From contig DASXZY010000046.1 in the NCBI GenBank assembly GCA_036501625.1, forward strand, positions 62,001 through 126,000: a stretch of DNA of 64,000 nt, read 5' to 3'. The notes under the pieces were generated by a model. It saw only the letters and a program-made list of their open reading frames with translations. It had not been told where the DNA came from and did no database searches. Made by a program: the position numbers and the translations under genes. This document shows, one piece after another, positions 16,463 through 23,351 of this stretch. The DNA is from Palsa-1400 sp036501625. GTDB lineage: Bacteria; Verrucomicrobiota; Verrucomicrobiia; Limisphaerales; Palsa-1400. Numbering within the stretch: position 1 is the first letter of the stretch; every line of letters starts with the position of its first letter.

Positions 16463-17173
16463 ATGCACGCATCGTATTGTTTTTTCGCGGAAACTCAGTT
16501 GCAGTTTGTCTGGGGCAAGGCCACCATTGCCGCTCGCTGCATTATTTTTGTCCTGGTCATCGCCTCCATTTTTGCCTGGTACATGATGGTTTCCAAGGCA
16601 TTGCAAATGCGGCGCGCCAGGAAGCTGAACACCCATTTTGACAGCGCCTTCCGCAAAGGTGACAAGGTGCTGGGCATCTTTGACCGCAGCCCGCCCGTCA
16701 ACGGCTGCCCAATGTTCGCCGTCTATCAGGAAGGCTGCGAGGAGCTTGCGTCCCGGCTCAAAATTGAGGCAAGCGAGGTGCGCAAGCGGTTTATCTCCCT
16801 CAAGAGCATGGAGCATGTCAAACGCGCGTTGGAAGGGGCTGTCGCTCGCGAATCGCTCAAGCTGGAGGCGGGCTTGATTCTGCTGGCCATTGCGGTCAGC
16901 GGCGCGCCGTTCCTGGGGTTGCTGGGGACGGTTTGGGGCGTGATGGATACGTTCGCGCAAGTGGGCATGCAGGGCAAAGCGGACCTGCCCACGATGGCGC
17001 CGGGCGTTTCCGCCGCTCTCATTACGACTGTGGCCGGCCTGATTGTGGCCATCCCTTCGATGGTGGCCTACAACTACCTGGTGCATACGCTGCGCGTGCG
17101 GACGGTGGAGTTGGACAACTTCGCGCAAGACCTGGTCTCCCGCATGGAGACGGAATACTTGAAGGACGAATGA
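16463..17173 (+). CDS. tolQ: TolQ/ExbB/MotA-family proton channel subunit
   Basis: A 236-residue inner-membrane protein with three hydrophobic helices: one near the N-terminus (~24-44) and two in the second half (GLILLAIAVSGAPFLGLLGT and VSAALITTVAGLIVAIPSMV). With the next gene it would form the proton-driven motor that energises TolA. TolQ rather than ExbB is chosen because tolB and pal follow in the same cluster. The ATG at 16463 is preceded by no clear Shine-Dalgarno. The stop overlaps the next start (ATGA). Confidence 0.9.
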   Translation: MHASYCFFAETQLQFVWGKATIAARCIIFVLVIASIFAWYMMVSKALQMRRARKLNTHFDSAFRKGDKVLGIFDRSPPVNGCPMFAVYQEGCEELASRLKIEASEVRKRFISLKSMEHVKRALEGAVARESLKLEAGLILLAIAVSGAPFLGLLGTVWGVMDTFAQVGMQGKADLPTMAPGVSAALITTVAGLIVAIPSMVAYNYLVHTLRVRTVELDNFAQDLVSRMETEYLKDE

Positions 17174-17592
17174 GGCGCTTTTCCCAACGCAATCCGCTGG
17201 TCACGTTGAACGAGATCAACATCACCCCGCTGCTGGACCTGGCCTTCGTGCTGTTGATTATTTTCATCATCACGCGTCCAATGCTCGAGCAGCAATTGCC
17301 GTTGCAACTGCCTTCCGGCATGGGCAAGGCGGACAATCAAAATATCGATCCGCGCGACGTGCGCCGGGTCGAGATCACACAGGCTGGCGCTTACTGGCTG
17401 CGCGGGCAGCATCTTTCCCTGGCGCAGCTTGAGAATGAATTGCGGGTGGCCCGGCGGCAGGACCCGAAGCTGGTCGTTTATGTGGCCGCAGACAAACGCA
17501 CGCCTTGGGATTACGTGATCGCGGTCTTCGATTTTTGCAGGCTGAACCAAATTCAACTGGCCGCCAAAGCCGCCCCGGCCCAGCACCCATGA
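17170..17592 (+). CDS. tolR: TolR/ExbD-family protein
   Basis: A 140-residue protein with one N-terminal transmembrane helix (LLDLAFVLLIIFIITRP) preceded by NEINITPLLD, where the membrane Asp is the family's proton-carrying residue. The periplasmic part ends with VYVAADKRTPWDYVIAVFDF, the typical TolR/ExbD end. It overlaps tolQ and the next gene by ATGA, indicating tight coupling and a fixed motor stoichiometry. Confidence 0.91.
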   Translation: MRRFSQRNPLVTLNEINITPLLDLAFVLLIIFIITRPMLEQQLPLQLPSGMGKADNQNIDPRDVRRVEITQAGAYWLRGQHLSLAQLENELRVARRQDPKLVVYVAADKRTPWDYVIAVFDFCRLNQIQLAAKAAPAQHP

Positions 17593-18491
17593 CGCGCCTG
17601 CAAAAAAAGTGCATGATTTTCTCGCTGGCCGCGCATGGCACGGCGCTGGGAATTATTCTGATTACTGGCGCCGGCTTCCGCAACGCCCCGCCACCGTCGG
17701 ATCTGCAAATCCTGAACTTTATCCCGCCCAATATTCTCGACCGCGCGGGATCAGGCGGCGGAACACCCATCGTTAATCCTGCTGCCGTGCCTAAGCCGCG
17801 GGCGGCCGCGCCGGTTGAACCCCGCCCCCAGCCTCGCGAAGTCCACACCGAAGAGGTGGAACGCGCGCCCGCTCCAACGCCTCACCAAACCAAGGAACCC
17901 CGTCATCCGATTCCTGATGAAACGGATGAGGCGGGCGTGGAAAAAGCGCCCAAACCGTCCCGGCATACGCGGCGCCATGTCGAAGTTTCCTATGCGCCAG
18001 CCGGCGCCTCCAAGTCAACAAAGACCAAGAGGCCGGTGAAAACGGAGCAGTCTGAAGAATCATCCGAATCCAACTCTCGCGCCGAGGCCCGGCGATTGCG
18101 GCAAATTCAAAATTCCCTGGACGACCTGGCTTCGGGCGTGCGCACCAGTGGCAGCCCGAACTCCATTGTCGATGTGGTGGGGATTGGAGGCGGGGAGGCC
18201 TTTTCGGGCTACCGGGACGTGGTTTTTTCCTATTACTATCATGCGTGGATCACGCCTGATTCGCTGGCCAGCCGCTCGGCCTCGGCGGAAGCTCGTGTAA
18301 CGGTTGCGCGCAGCGGCGAAATTATTTCCGCTGAATTGGTGCGCCCCTCAGATGATTCGGCGTTGGACAGATCGGTCGAGCAAGCTTTGCGGCGCGTCTC
18401 CAAATTGCCGCCGTTCCCCGCTTCGTCGCACGACGCGCAACGAACTTTCAACCTTCGCTTCAGTCCCGAAGCCAAAGAAATGGCTGGATAA
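17589..18491 (+). CDS. TolA/TonB-like energy-transducing protein
   Basis: A 300-residue protein with an N-terminal membrane anchor (~residues 8-29), a long Pro/Glu/Lys-rich periplasmic linker (~40-160) and a C-terminal TonB/TolA-like domain (~200-295) that includes RVTVARSGEIISAELVRPS and LRRVSKLPPFPA. It would span the periplasm and link the TolQR motor to TolB-Pal. The linker is short and Pro-rich instead of the Ala/Lys helix of classical TolA, so it is TonB-like in build but TolA-like by position. It starts in an ATGA overlap with tolR. Confidence 0.85.
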   Translation: MTRLQKKCMIFSLAAHGTALGIILITGAGFRNAPPPSDLQILNFIPPNILDRAGSGGGTPIVNPAAVPKPRAAAPVEPRPQPREVHTEEVERAPAPTPHQTKEPRHPIPDETDEAGVEKAPKPSRHTRRHVEVSYAPAGASKSTKTKRPVKTEQSEESSESNSRAEARRLRQIQNSLDDLASGVRTSGSPNSIVDVVGIGGGEAFSGYRDVVFSYYYHAWITPDSLASRSASAEARVTVARSGEIISAELVRPSDDSALDRSVEQALRRVSKLPPFPASSHDAQRTFNLRFSPEAKEMAG

Positions 18492-18493
18492 TC

Positions 18494-19738
18494 ATGAATC
18501 TTAAAATGTATATTGACAGTAAAACCAGCGCCGCAGGGCGAGGCTCCCGCCGAGGCATTTCGCGGACCAAACCCTGGCTCGGCTGGAGCCTCGCTCTGCC
18601 ATGCGCCCTGTTTTTGGCCGCGCTGACTGTGCTGCGCGCGCAATCGCCGGATGAAACCATTGAGATTCACAAGCCGACCACCCACATAGTGCCCATTTCC
18701 ATCAGCGGTTTTTCGGGCGATGTGGAATCGGCGCTGGCGTTTGATCTGGAGTCGCTGGGCATGGAGGTCACTTCGCCGGACAAGGCCGAATACATGGTCA
18801 ACGGCTCGCAGGACGGGCGGGTGCAAGGAAGCCTGACGCCGTCCAAGGTTGCGCAGCCGTTGTGGGCCAGGGCTTATGCCGGCGGGAACGCCCGGTCGCA
18901 AGCCCATGCTTTCGCCAACGACATCGTCGCGGAAATTCGCCAGACCAAGCCGATTTTTCAGACGCGCATCGCGTTCCGCCGCAAAGAGGGAAGCGGGACG
19001 GAGATTGCCGTTGCGGATTTCGACGGTTACGATGCCGCGCAGGTCACGCGTGATGGCACGTTGGTGGGCGGCCCTTGCTGGATTCCCGGCCGGCGCGCCT
19101 TGCTCTACACTTCCTGGAAAGGCGCCGGAGAGGAAATTCTGGAGCAAAATCTGGGCAACGGCGAGCGCCGGGTGTTCGCCAATAATCCGGGCGCCAATCT
19201 CAGCCCGTCGGTCTCGCCCGATGGCCGGAAAGTCGCGATGATTCTCAGCCGCGGCGGCAGTCCCAATTTGTGGGTGTGCAATATCGATGGCAGCGGGCTG
19301 AAACAATTGACCAGCACGCGGGAAGAAGATTCGTGCCCGACGTGGTCGCCCGACAGCCGCGAGATTTGCTTCGTGTGCCGGAGCGGACGCGCGGAATTGC
19401 AAAAGATCAGCGCCAGCGGCGGGACGGCGCGCGTCCTCCGCGTGGCGGGCGTCTATGGGAATCTGACGTCCCCGGATTGGTCGCCGGACGGCAAATGGAT
19501 CGCGTTCACGAGCGGCAGCCGGAATTTTGCCATTTGCGTCGTGCCCGCGGCCGGGGGCGACGCGCAGAAATTGGTTGCAGGCGAAGACCCGTGCTGGGCG
19601 CCCAATTCCCGCACGATCGTCTTTGGCCGGCAAATCGGCGAGAAAAGTATTCTATGCCTGCTTGACGTGCCAACGAAACACGTCAAGGATGTCAGGCAGA
19701 TTTCGGGAAGCTGTTCGGAGCCTTCATGGGCGAGGTGA
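18494..19738 (+). CDS. tolB: TolB-like periplasmic beta-propeller protein
   Basis: A 414-residue protein two bases downstream of the TolA/TonB-like gene. An N-terminal alpha/beta domain (~residues 55-170) is followed by a six-bladed propeller built from PD40-type repeats, each with a motif like SPDGRKVAMI, WSPDSREICFV and WSPDGKWIAFT. TolB recruits Pal to the Tol motor. The N-terminus is odd: residues ~13-37 (GRGSRRG...WLGWSLALP) are encoded by a palindromic repeat found again near 20456, so part of the signal peptide appears to come from an inserted element. Confidence 0.9.
   Translation: MNLKMYIDSKTSAAGRGSRRGISRTKPWLGWSLALPCALFLAALTVLRAQSPDETIEIHKPTTHIVPISISGFSGDVESALAFDLESLGMEVTSPDKAEYMVNGSQDGRVQGSLTPSKVAQPLWARAYAGGNARSQAHAFANDIVAEIRQTKPIFQTRIAFRRKEGSGTEIAVADFDGYDAAQVTRDGTLVGGPCWIPGRRALLYTSWKGAGEEILEQNLGNGERRVFANNPGANLSPSVSPDGRKVAMILSRGGSPNLWVCNIDGSGLKQLTSTREEDSCPTWSPDSREICFVCRSGRAELQKISASGGTARVLRVAGVYGNLTSPDWSPDGKWIAFTSGSRNFAICVVPAAGGDAQKLVAGEDPCWAPNSRTIVFGRQIGEKSILCLLDVPTKHVKDVRQISGSCSEPSWAR
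18533..18599. repeat. REP-like long palindrome inside the tolB signal-peptide region
   Basis: The arms 18533-18554 and 18578-18599 are inverted repeats with 20 of 22 positions matching, separated by a 23-base loop. The right arm shares GGCTCGGCTGGAG exactly with the element at 20456. It lies wholly within codons ~14-36 of tolB and keeps the frame open. Confidence 0.8.
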
Positions 19739-19769
19739 AAACGGAATTCCCATAACTGTTGAGAAAAAA

Positions 19770-20405
19770 ATGAAAAACGCACGTTCTATCGGATTGTTCC
19801 TTTTAACCATGACTTTGGCGGCAGGTGTGACTGGGTGCAAACACCGCGCGCAGGATATCACAACCATCCCCGGCGGCGGAGGGCCGCCATCATCCCCGCC
19901 GCCGGCCATAAATAATACTCCCGGCAATCCACAACCTGGTCCCGGCGTTGGAGAAATCACTCCTCCTCCAAACGCCGTCACCGGCGGGAACATTCCCATC
20001 AATCCCTCCGGCGCTTACGCCAATTTGTTCAATGGGCCGCACAGTGAAGACCACGAAAAATTCAAGGCGGACATCATCTATTTTGATTTTGACAGCTCGA
20101 CCATCAAGGCCTCCGAGGAATCCAAATTGCAGGCGGTGGCGGATTATTTTAAAACTGCCCCAGCCACCGAGGCCCTGACTGTCGAAGGCAATTGCGACGA
20201 ACGCGGCACTGAGAAATATAACCTCTCCCTCGGCGAGCGCCGCGCTTTGGCCGCGCGCGAGTACTTGAGCAATCTGGGCGTCTCGCCGGATCGCATCCAA
20301 ACGAAGACCTGGGGCGCTTCCCAGCCTGCCGACAAAGGCCACAATGAGGAAGCCTGGAAGCAGAATCGCCGCGACGAATTTGTCCTGATAACGCCAAAGA
20401 ATTAG
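19770..20405 (+). CDS. pal: Peptidoglycan-associated lipoprotein Pal (OmpA-like)
   Basis: A 211-residue outer-membrane lipoprotein. The ATG at 19770 gives a signal peptide with lipobox VTGC (Cys ~residue 23). A Pro/Gly/Asn-rich spacer (~30-85) leads to an OmpA C-terminal domain with IIYFDFDSSTIK, TVEGNCDERGTEKYNLSLGERRA and SLGERRALAAREYL; these match the peptidoglycan-binding residues of Pal (an NCDERG-type loop and the later Arg). It closes the tolQRA-B-pal operon, 31 bases after tolB. Confidence 0.96.
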   Translation: MKNARSIGLFLLTMTLAAGVTGCKHRAQDITTIPGGGGPPSSPPPAINNTPGNPQPGPGVGEITPPPNAVTGGNIPINPSGAYANLFNGPHSEDHEKFKADIIYFDFDSSTIKASEESKLQAVADYFKTAPATEALTVEGNCDERGTEKYNLSLGERRALAAREYLSNLGVSPDRIQTKTWGASQPADKGHNEEAWKQNRRDEFVLITPKN

Positions 20406-20455
20406 GCGCGACCAACGGCTGGATGTGGTGTTCGCATATTCGGTGTGGAGAAGTT

Positions 20456-20514
20456 GGCTCGGCTGGAGTTTCGCCCTCCCGGAATATTTGGCGAGGCGGG
20501 GCTTCGGTCGAGCC
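20456..20514. repeat. REP-like long palindrome upstream of a lipoprotein gene
   Basis: The arms 20456-20480 and 20490-20514 are inverted, with most unpaired positions allowing G-U pairing in RNA; the loop is GGAATATTT. The left arm matches the right arm of the tolB element at 21 of 25 positions. It lies between pal and the next start at 20525, so in a transcript it could act as a processing or stability hairpin. Confidence 0.8.
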
Positions 20515-20524
20515 TCCTATACGA

Positions 20525-21136
20525 ATGACAATAAAATCCAGCGTCATGACGATTTTCGCGGGCGCGGCCCTGCTCTGCGGCTGTGTCCGCCAGCCGCCGC
20601 ATCGTCCGCCGCCGCCTCCCGCCGCTCCCGCGCATTTGCACGGGACTTATCGCGGCGGCGTCTATGCGTCTTCGGAAGGCGGATTTTCTGTGCCCCGGCC
20701 CGTCAGCGTCGATATCAATGGCCGCATTCTGGCCGACAGCCCTGATGGCGTGATTTTCGTCGATAATTGGGGCAGCCGCATCACTTTCAAAGGTGAGGCC
20801 ATTTTGGAGCACAGCCCGATGATGGCCATGCTGGAAAGCCAGGGGAAGGAGAAGGCCATGACCGAGTACGCCCATCGCGCTTTTGGGGAAATGATCACCG
20901 CTCATTACCACGCGGATGTGCGCGATGGCACTCTTTCCTTCATTTATTTGCAGCCGGCCTCGCCCAAAACGGGCGTGGCTATGTTCGTTCACGGCAAGCG
21001 GCTGTTCGTGGCCGAAACCGAGACGCTGCCCGGCGTGGAATTGCTCGCGCAAAGCGATGAACAATCGCAGCTCGGCCGGGAAGCCTCGCTGGAAGCGTCG
21101 GCTGTGGCCCTGGCGCAAACCATGCAAACCCCATAA
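20525..21136 (+). CDS. Putative lipoprotein, unknown function
   Basis: A 203-residue protein with a short signal peptide and lipobox LLCGC (Cys ~residue 20), followed by a Pro-rich segment and a compact domain (~40-180) of alternating beta strands (FSVPRPVSVDINGRILAD, GVIFVDNWGSRITFKGEA). I do not recognise the domain. The start at 20525 is chosen over upstream codons because upstream sequence is the palindromic repeat. It lies on the pal strand and may be part of the tol transcript. Confidence 0.65.
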   Translation: MTIKSSVMTIFAGAALLCGCVRQPPHRPPPPPAAPAHLHGTYRGGVYASSEGGFSVPRPVSVDINGRILADSPDGVIFVDNWGSRITFKGEAILEHSPMMAMLESQGKEKAMTEYAHRAFGEMITAHYHADVRDGTLSFIYLQPASPKTGVAMFVHGKRLFVAETETLPGVELLAQSDEQSQLGREASLEASAVALAQTMQTP

Positions 21137-21146
21137 CGGCCCCGTT

Positions 21147-21572
21147 ATGACATGGCGACGTGCAACCAAGCGCGACTGCCGGATGCTGGCGGAACTGAAC
21201 AAACAACTCATCGCCGATGAGGGGCATCGCAACGAGATGGACGTGCCCGCGCTGGAAGGGCGCATGAAAGGCTGGCTGGACGAGGCTTACGAGGCGGTCG
21301 TGTTCGAGGAGGGCGGGGAAACGGCCGGCTACGCGCTATTCTTGACTCAACCCGCCGAAGTTTATCTGCGGCATTTTTTCGTGGTCCGCCACCGGCGCCG
21401 GAAAGGATTGGGGCGCCAGGCGATGGCATTGCTGCGCGGCCACATCTGGCCCCGGGCGCACCGGCTGACAGTCTCCGTGCTGACCCGCAATGAAGCAGGC
21501 ATGAAGTTTTGGCGCGCGATGGGCTGCCAGGATTATTGTTTGACTCTGGAAATTCTGCCGAATCCGCGATGA
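21147..21572 (+). CDS. GNAT-family N-acetyltransferase
   Basis: A 141-residue acetyltransferase fold. The acetyl-CoA binding motif is visible in VVRHRRRKGLGRQAMALL (Arg-x-x-Gly-x-Gly-type loop), with the C-terminal LTRNEAGMKFWRAMGCQDY as the usual last strand-helix. Substrate is unknown. The ATG at 21147 is 10 bases after the preceding lipoprotein stop, and its stop overlaps the next start (ATGA). Confidence 0.88.
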   Translation: MTWRRATKRDCRMLAELNKQLIADEGHRNEMDVPALEGRMKGWLDEAYEAVVFEEGGETAGYALFLTQPAEVYLRHFFVVRHRRRKGLGRQAMALLRGHIWPRAHRLTVSVLTRNEAGMKFWRAMGCQDYCLTLEILPNPR

Positions 21573-21868
21573 GGCGCTTCTTTATGCGTGATCTTGTTGA
21601 CCCGCGATGGATGAAATTGAAGGCCGCTCTTTTTTTGCTGCTCGGTTTTGGAGCGGCGGCGGTGGTGCTGGCAGAGTGTCCGTCCTGGCCCGTCGCGCTG
21701 GGGTTGGCGATTGCGATCTGGTCATTCTGCCGCTTCTACTATTTCGCATTTTACGTCATTGAGCATTACGTGGATCCGGGCTGGCGTTTTTCCGGGTTGT
21801 GGTCGTTCGCCCGCTACATGTGCGCGCGCCCAAAGGCTTCGCGCTTGGATGCCGGCGAAAAGAAATGA
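21569..21868 (+). CDS. Small membrane protein with two predicted helices
   Basis: A 99-residue protein with a hydrophobic hairpin (~residues 16-60: LKAALFLLLGFGAAAVVLAE and VALGLAIAIWSFCRFYYFAF), then a polar tail. It starts at ATG 21569, overlapping the acetyltransferase stop, so it is translationally coupled. No family recognised. Confidence 0.7.
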   Translation: MRRFFMRDLVDPRWMKLKAALFLLLGFGAAAVVLAECPSWPVALGLAIAIWSFCRFYYFAFYVIEHYVDPGWRFSGLWSFARYMCARPKASRLDAGEKK

Positions 21869-21877
21869 ACGGCGTTG

Positions 21878-23233
21878 CTAGGCCGCCCGCAGATTCTTGC
21901 GCGGGTCGGTGGCGCTGATGATGACGCTGACGGAGCTTTGGTTAAAGCCTTTGAATCCGCCGCGGCGCTGCAAATTTTCCAAATGGCTGCCAAGCGCGCC
22001 CTCGCCCAAAAAGCGCCCGCCTTGCTCGGTCGTGATCTGGCCCGCTTGCAGCATCTTGTCGATGCGCTCGCGCGTGACGGGCCAGCGTTCGCCTTCGGTG
22101 AAGGCCTGGCGCAGAAACTCGAAATTGGAGAACGGCTTCATCACGCGCACGCCCTGCTCTTCCAATTGCGAGCGCAGCATCTCAAAATCAAACCGCGCCT
22201 CCAGATGATGCATGCCCGCCTCCAGCATGCTTTCCCCGTGCAGCCCCACCCACAATCCGACCGTGCCCAAGTGCGAACTGGCACCCAGCCGCTGGCTGGA
22301 AAAATCCAAGGCCACTTCGTCCGGCCGCAAATCGACATCGGAAAAAACGACGATGCCCGTAACGGCTTGCTCGGAAACTTGCGCACCCCAGCCGGCCTCC
22401 GCGCCGGCATAAAAACGCTCGCGTTTGGCGAAGCCGAGCCGGTCCAAAAATTCCATCGCATCGACAAAATGTTCGCGCGAACAGCGAAAGGTGTGGTGAT
22501 CGTGATTGCCCCAGCCCAGGCCAAGGGTGTCCTGGCGGCGCTTTTGCAATTGGGCGGCGCGATTGCGGCTTTCCCAATAACGCCGCTCTTCCTGGAAGAA
22601 AAAGTGGCAGGCCAAATCCGCGCCCACTGATTCCAATTGCCGCGCCAGAATTTGCTCCGCCGCCTGGAATCCCTGGCCCTCGCTGGCGCAATGCCGGGGC
22701 CGCGTGCGCCACAGGTCTTGCGCTTCCACGATATTTTTCAAATCACCCGGAGCCGTCGGCGCCGCGGCAAAACCGCGATAGGCATTGCGTTCCACTGCCT
22801 CGAGGCGCGCGCCATTTTCCTCGCTCACCAGCACGCGGCGCAAACGGGATTGCGGCGCGCCTTCGATCGGCGCGGTTAAGGAATGGGCCGCCACAAAATC
22901 CGCCACGAATTCCGGCCGCAGGGCCAGTCCCAGCCGGTCTTCGCCGGCGGACAGGAGGACGCGCGGCAGCGTCGCGCGCGGATGGTGCAGGACCGTTTCT
23001 CCGCCGGATGTTTCGGCGCGGTCTTCCTCCATCCCCAGCGCGCGCAGTTGCGTTCCATCCTCGGCAGGCAGGACGAGATGATCGGCCCATTCAAAGAAAT
23101 CGGTTCCGGTTTCGTCGCGCATGCGCCCGGCCAAATGCCGCGCGAAGCTGTTGCGCTGAAGGAAGGCGTCGATGCGCTCCCGCAAAAAATTTTCCGCGTC
23201 CAGCGCCAGCGGCCAGTCGAATCGCTCGTTCAT
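21878..23233 (-). CDS. Conserved-looking cytoplasmic protein, unknown function (451 aa)
   Basis: A long protein without signal peptide or membrane helices; the ATG at 23233 (MNERFDWPLALDAENFL) is chosen. The central part (~residues 265-300) reads GWGNHDHHTFRCS followed by FVDAMEFLDRLGF and RFYAGAEAGWGAQV, which faintly resembles metal-binding vicinal-oxygen-chelate folds, but I cannot assign it. The C-terminus contains NQSSVSVIISATDPRKNLRA. It is convergent with the small membrane protein gene and alone on its strand. Coding potential is clear from the long, balanced reading frame. Confidence 0.7.
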   Translation of the reverse strand: MNERFDWPLALDAENFLRERIDAFLQRNSFARHLAGRMRDETGTDFFEWADHLVLPAEDGTQLRALGMEEDRAETSGGETVLHHPRATLPRVLLSAGEDRLGLALRPEFVADFVAAHSLTAPIEGAPQSRLRRVLVSEENGARLEAVERNAYRGFAAAPTAPGDLKNIVEAQDLWRTRPRHCASEGQGFQAAEQILARQLESVGADLACHFFFQEERRYWESRNRAAQLQKRRQDTLGLGWGNHDHHTFRCSREHFVDAMEFLDRLGFAKRERFYAGAEAGWGAQVSEQAVTGIVVFSDVDLRPDEVALDFSSQRLGASSHLGTVGLWVGLHGESMLEAGMHHLEARFDFEMLRSQLEEQGVRVMKPFSNFEFLRQAFTEGERWPVTRERIDKMLQAGQITTEQGGRFLGEGALGSHLENLQRRGGFKGFNQSSVSVIISATDPRKNLRAA

Positions 23234-23291
23234 AACGTAAAAAATACACGCCAAATCCACGGGAAGCAAATGACAAACCGTGCCCGAAGGC

Positions 23292-23324
23292 AAAAACCCC
23301 CGGCGGGAATCAATCCCGCCGGGG
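23292..23324 (-). terminator. Rho-independent terminator of the giant LamG gene
   Basis: An 11-bp perfect stem (23298-23308 with 23314-23324), loop ATCAA, followed on the minus strand by TTTTT (23296-23292). It lies 28 bases beyond the stop at 23352. Confidence 0.88.
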
Positions 23325-23351
23325 TCGTGTCAATTCTATTTTATCAGCCGC

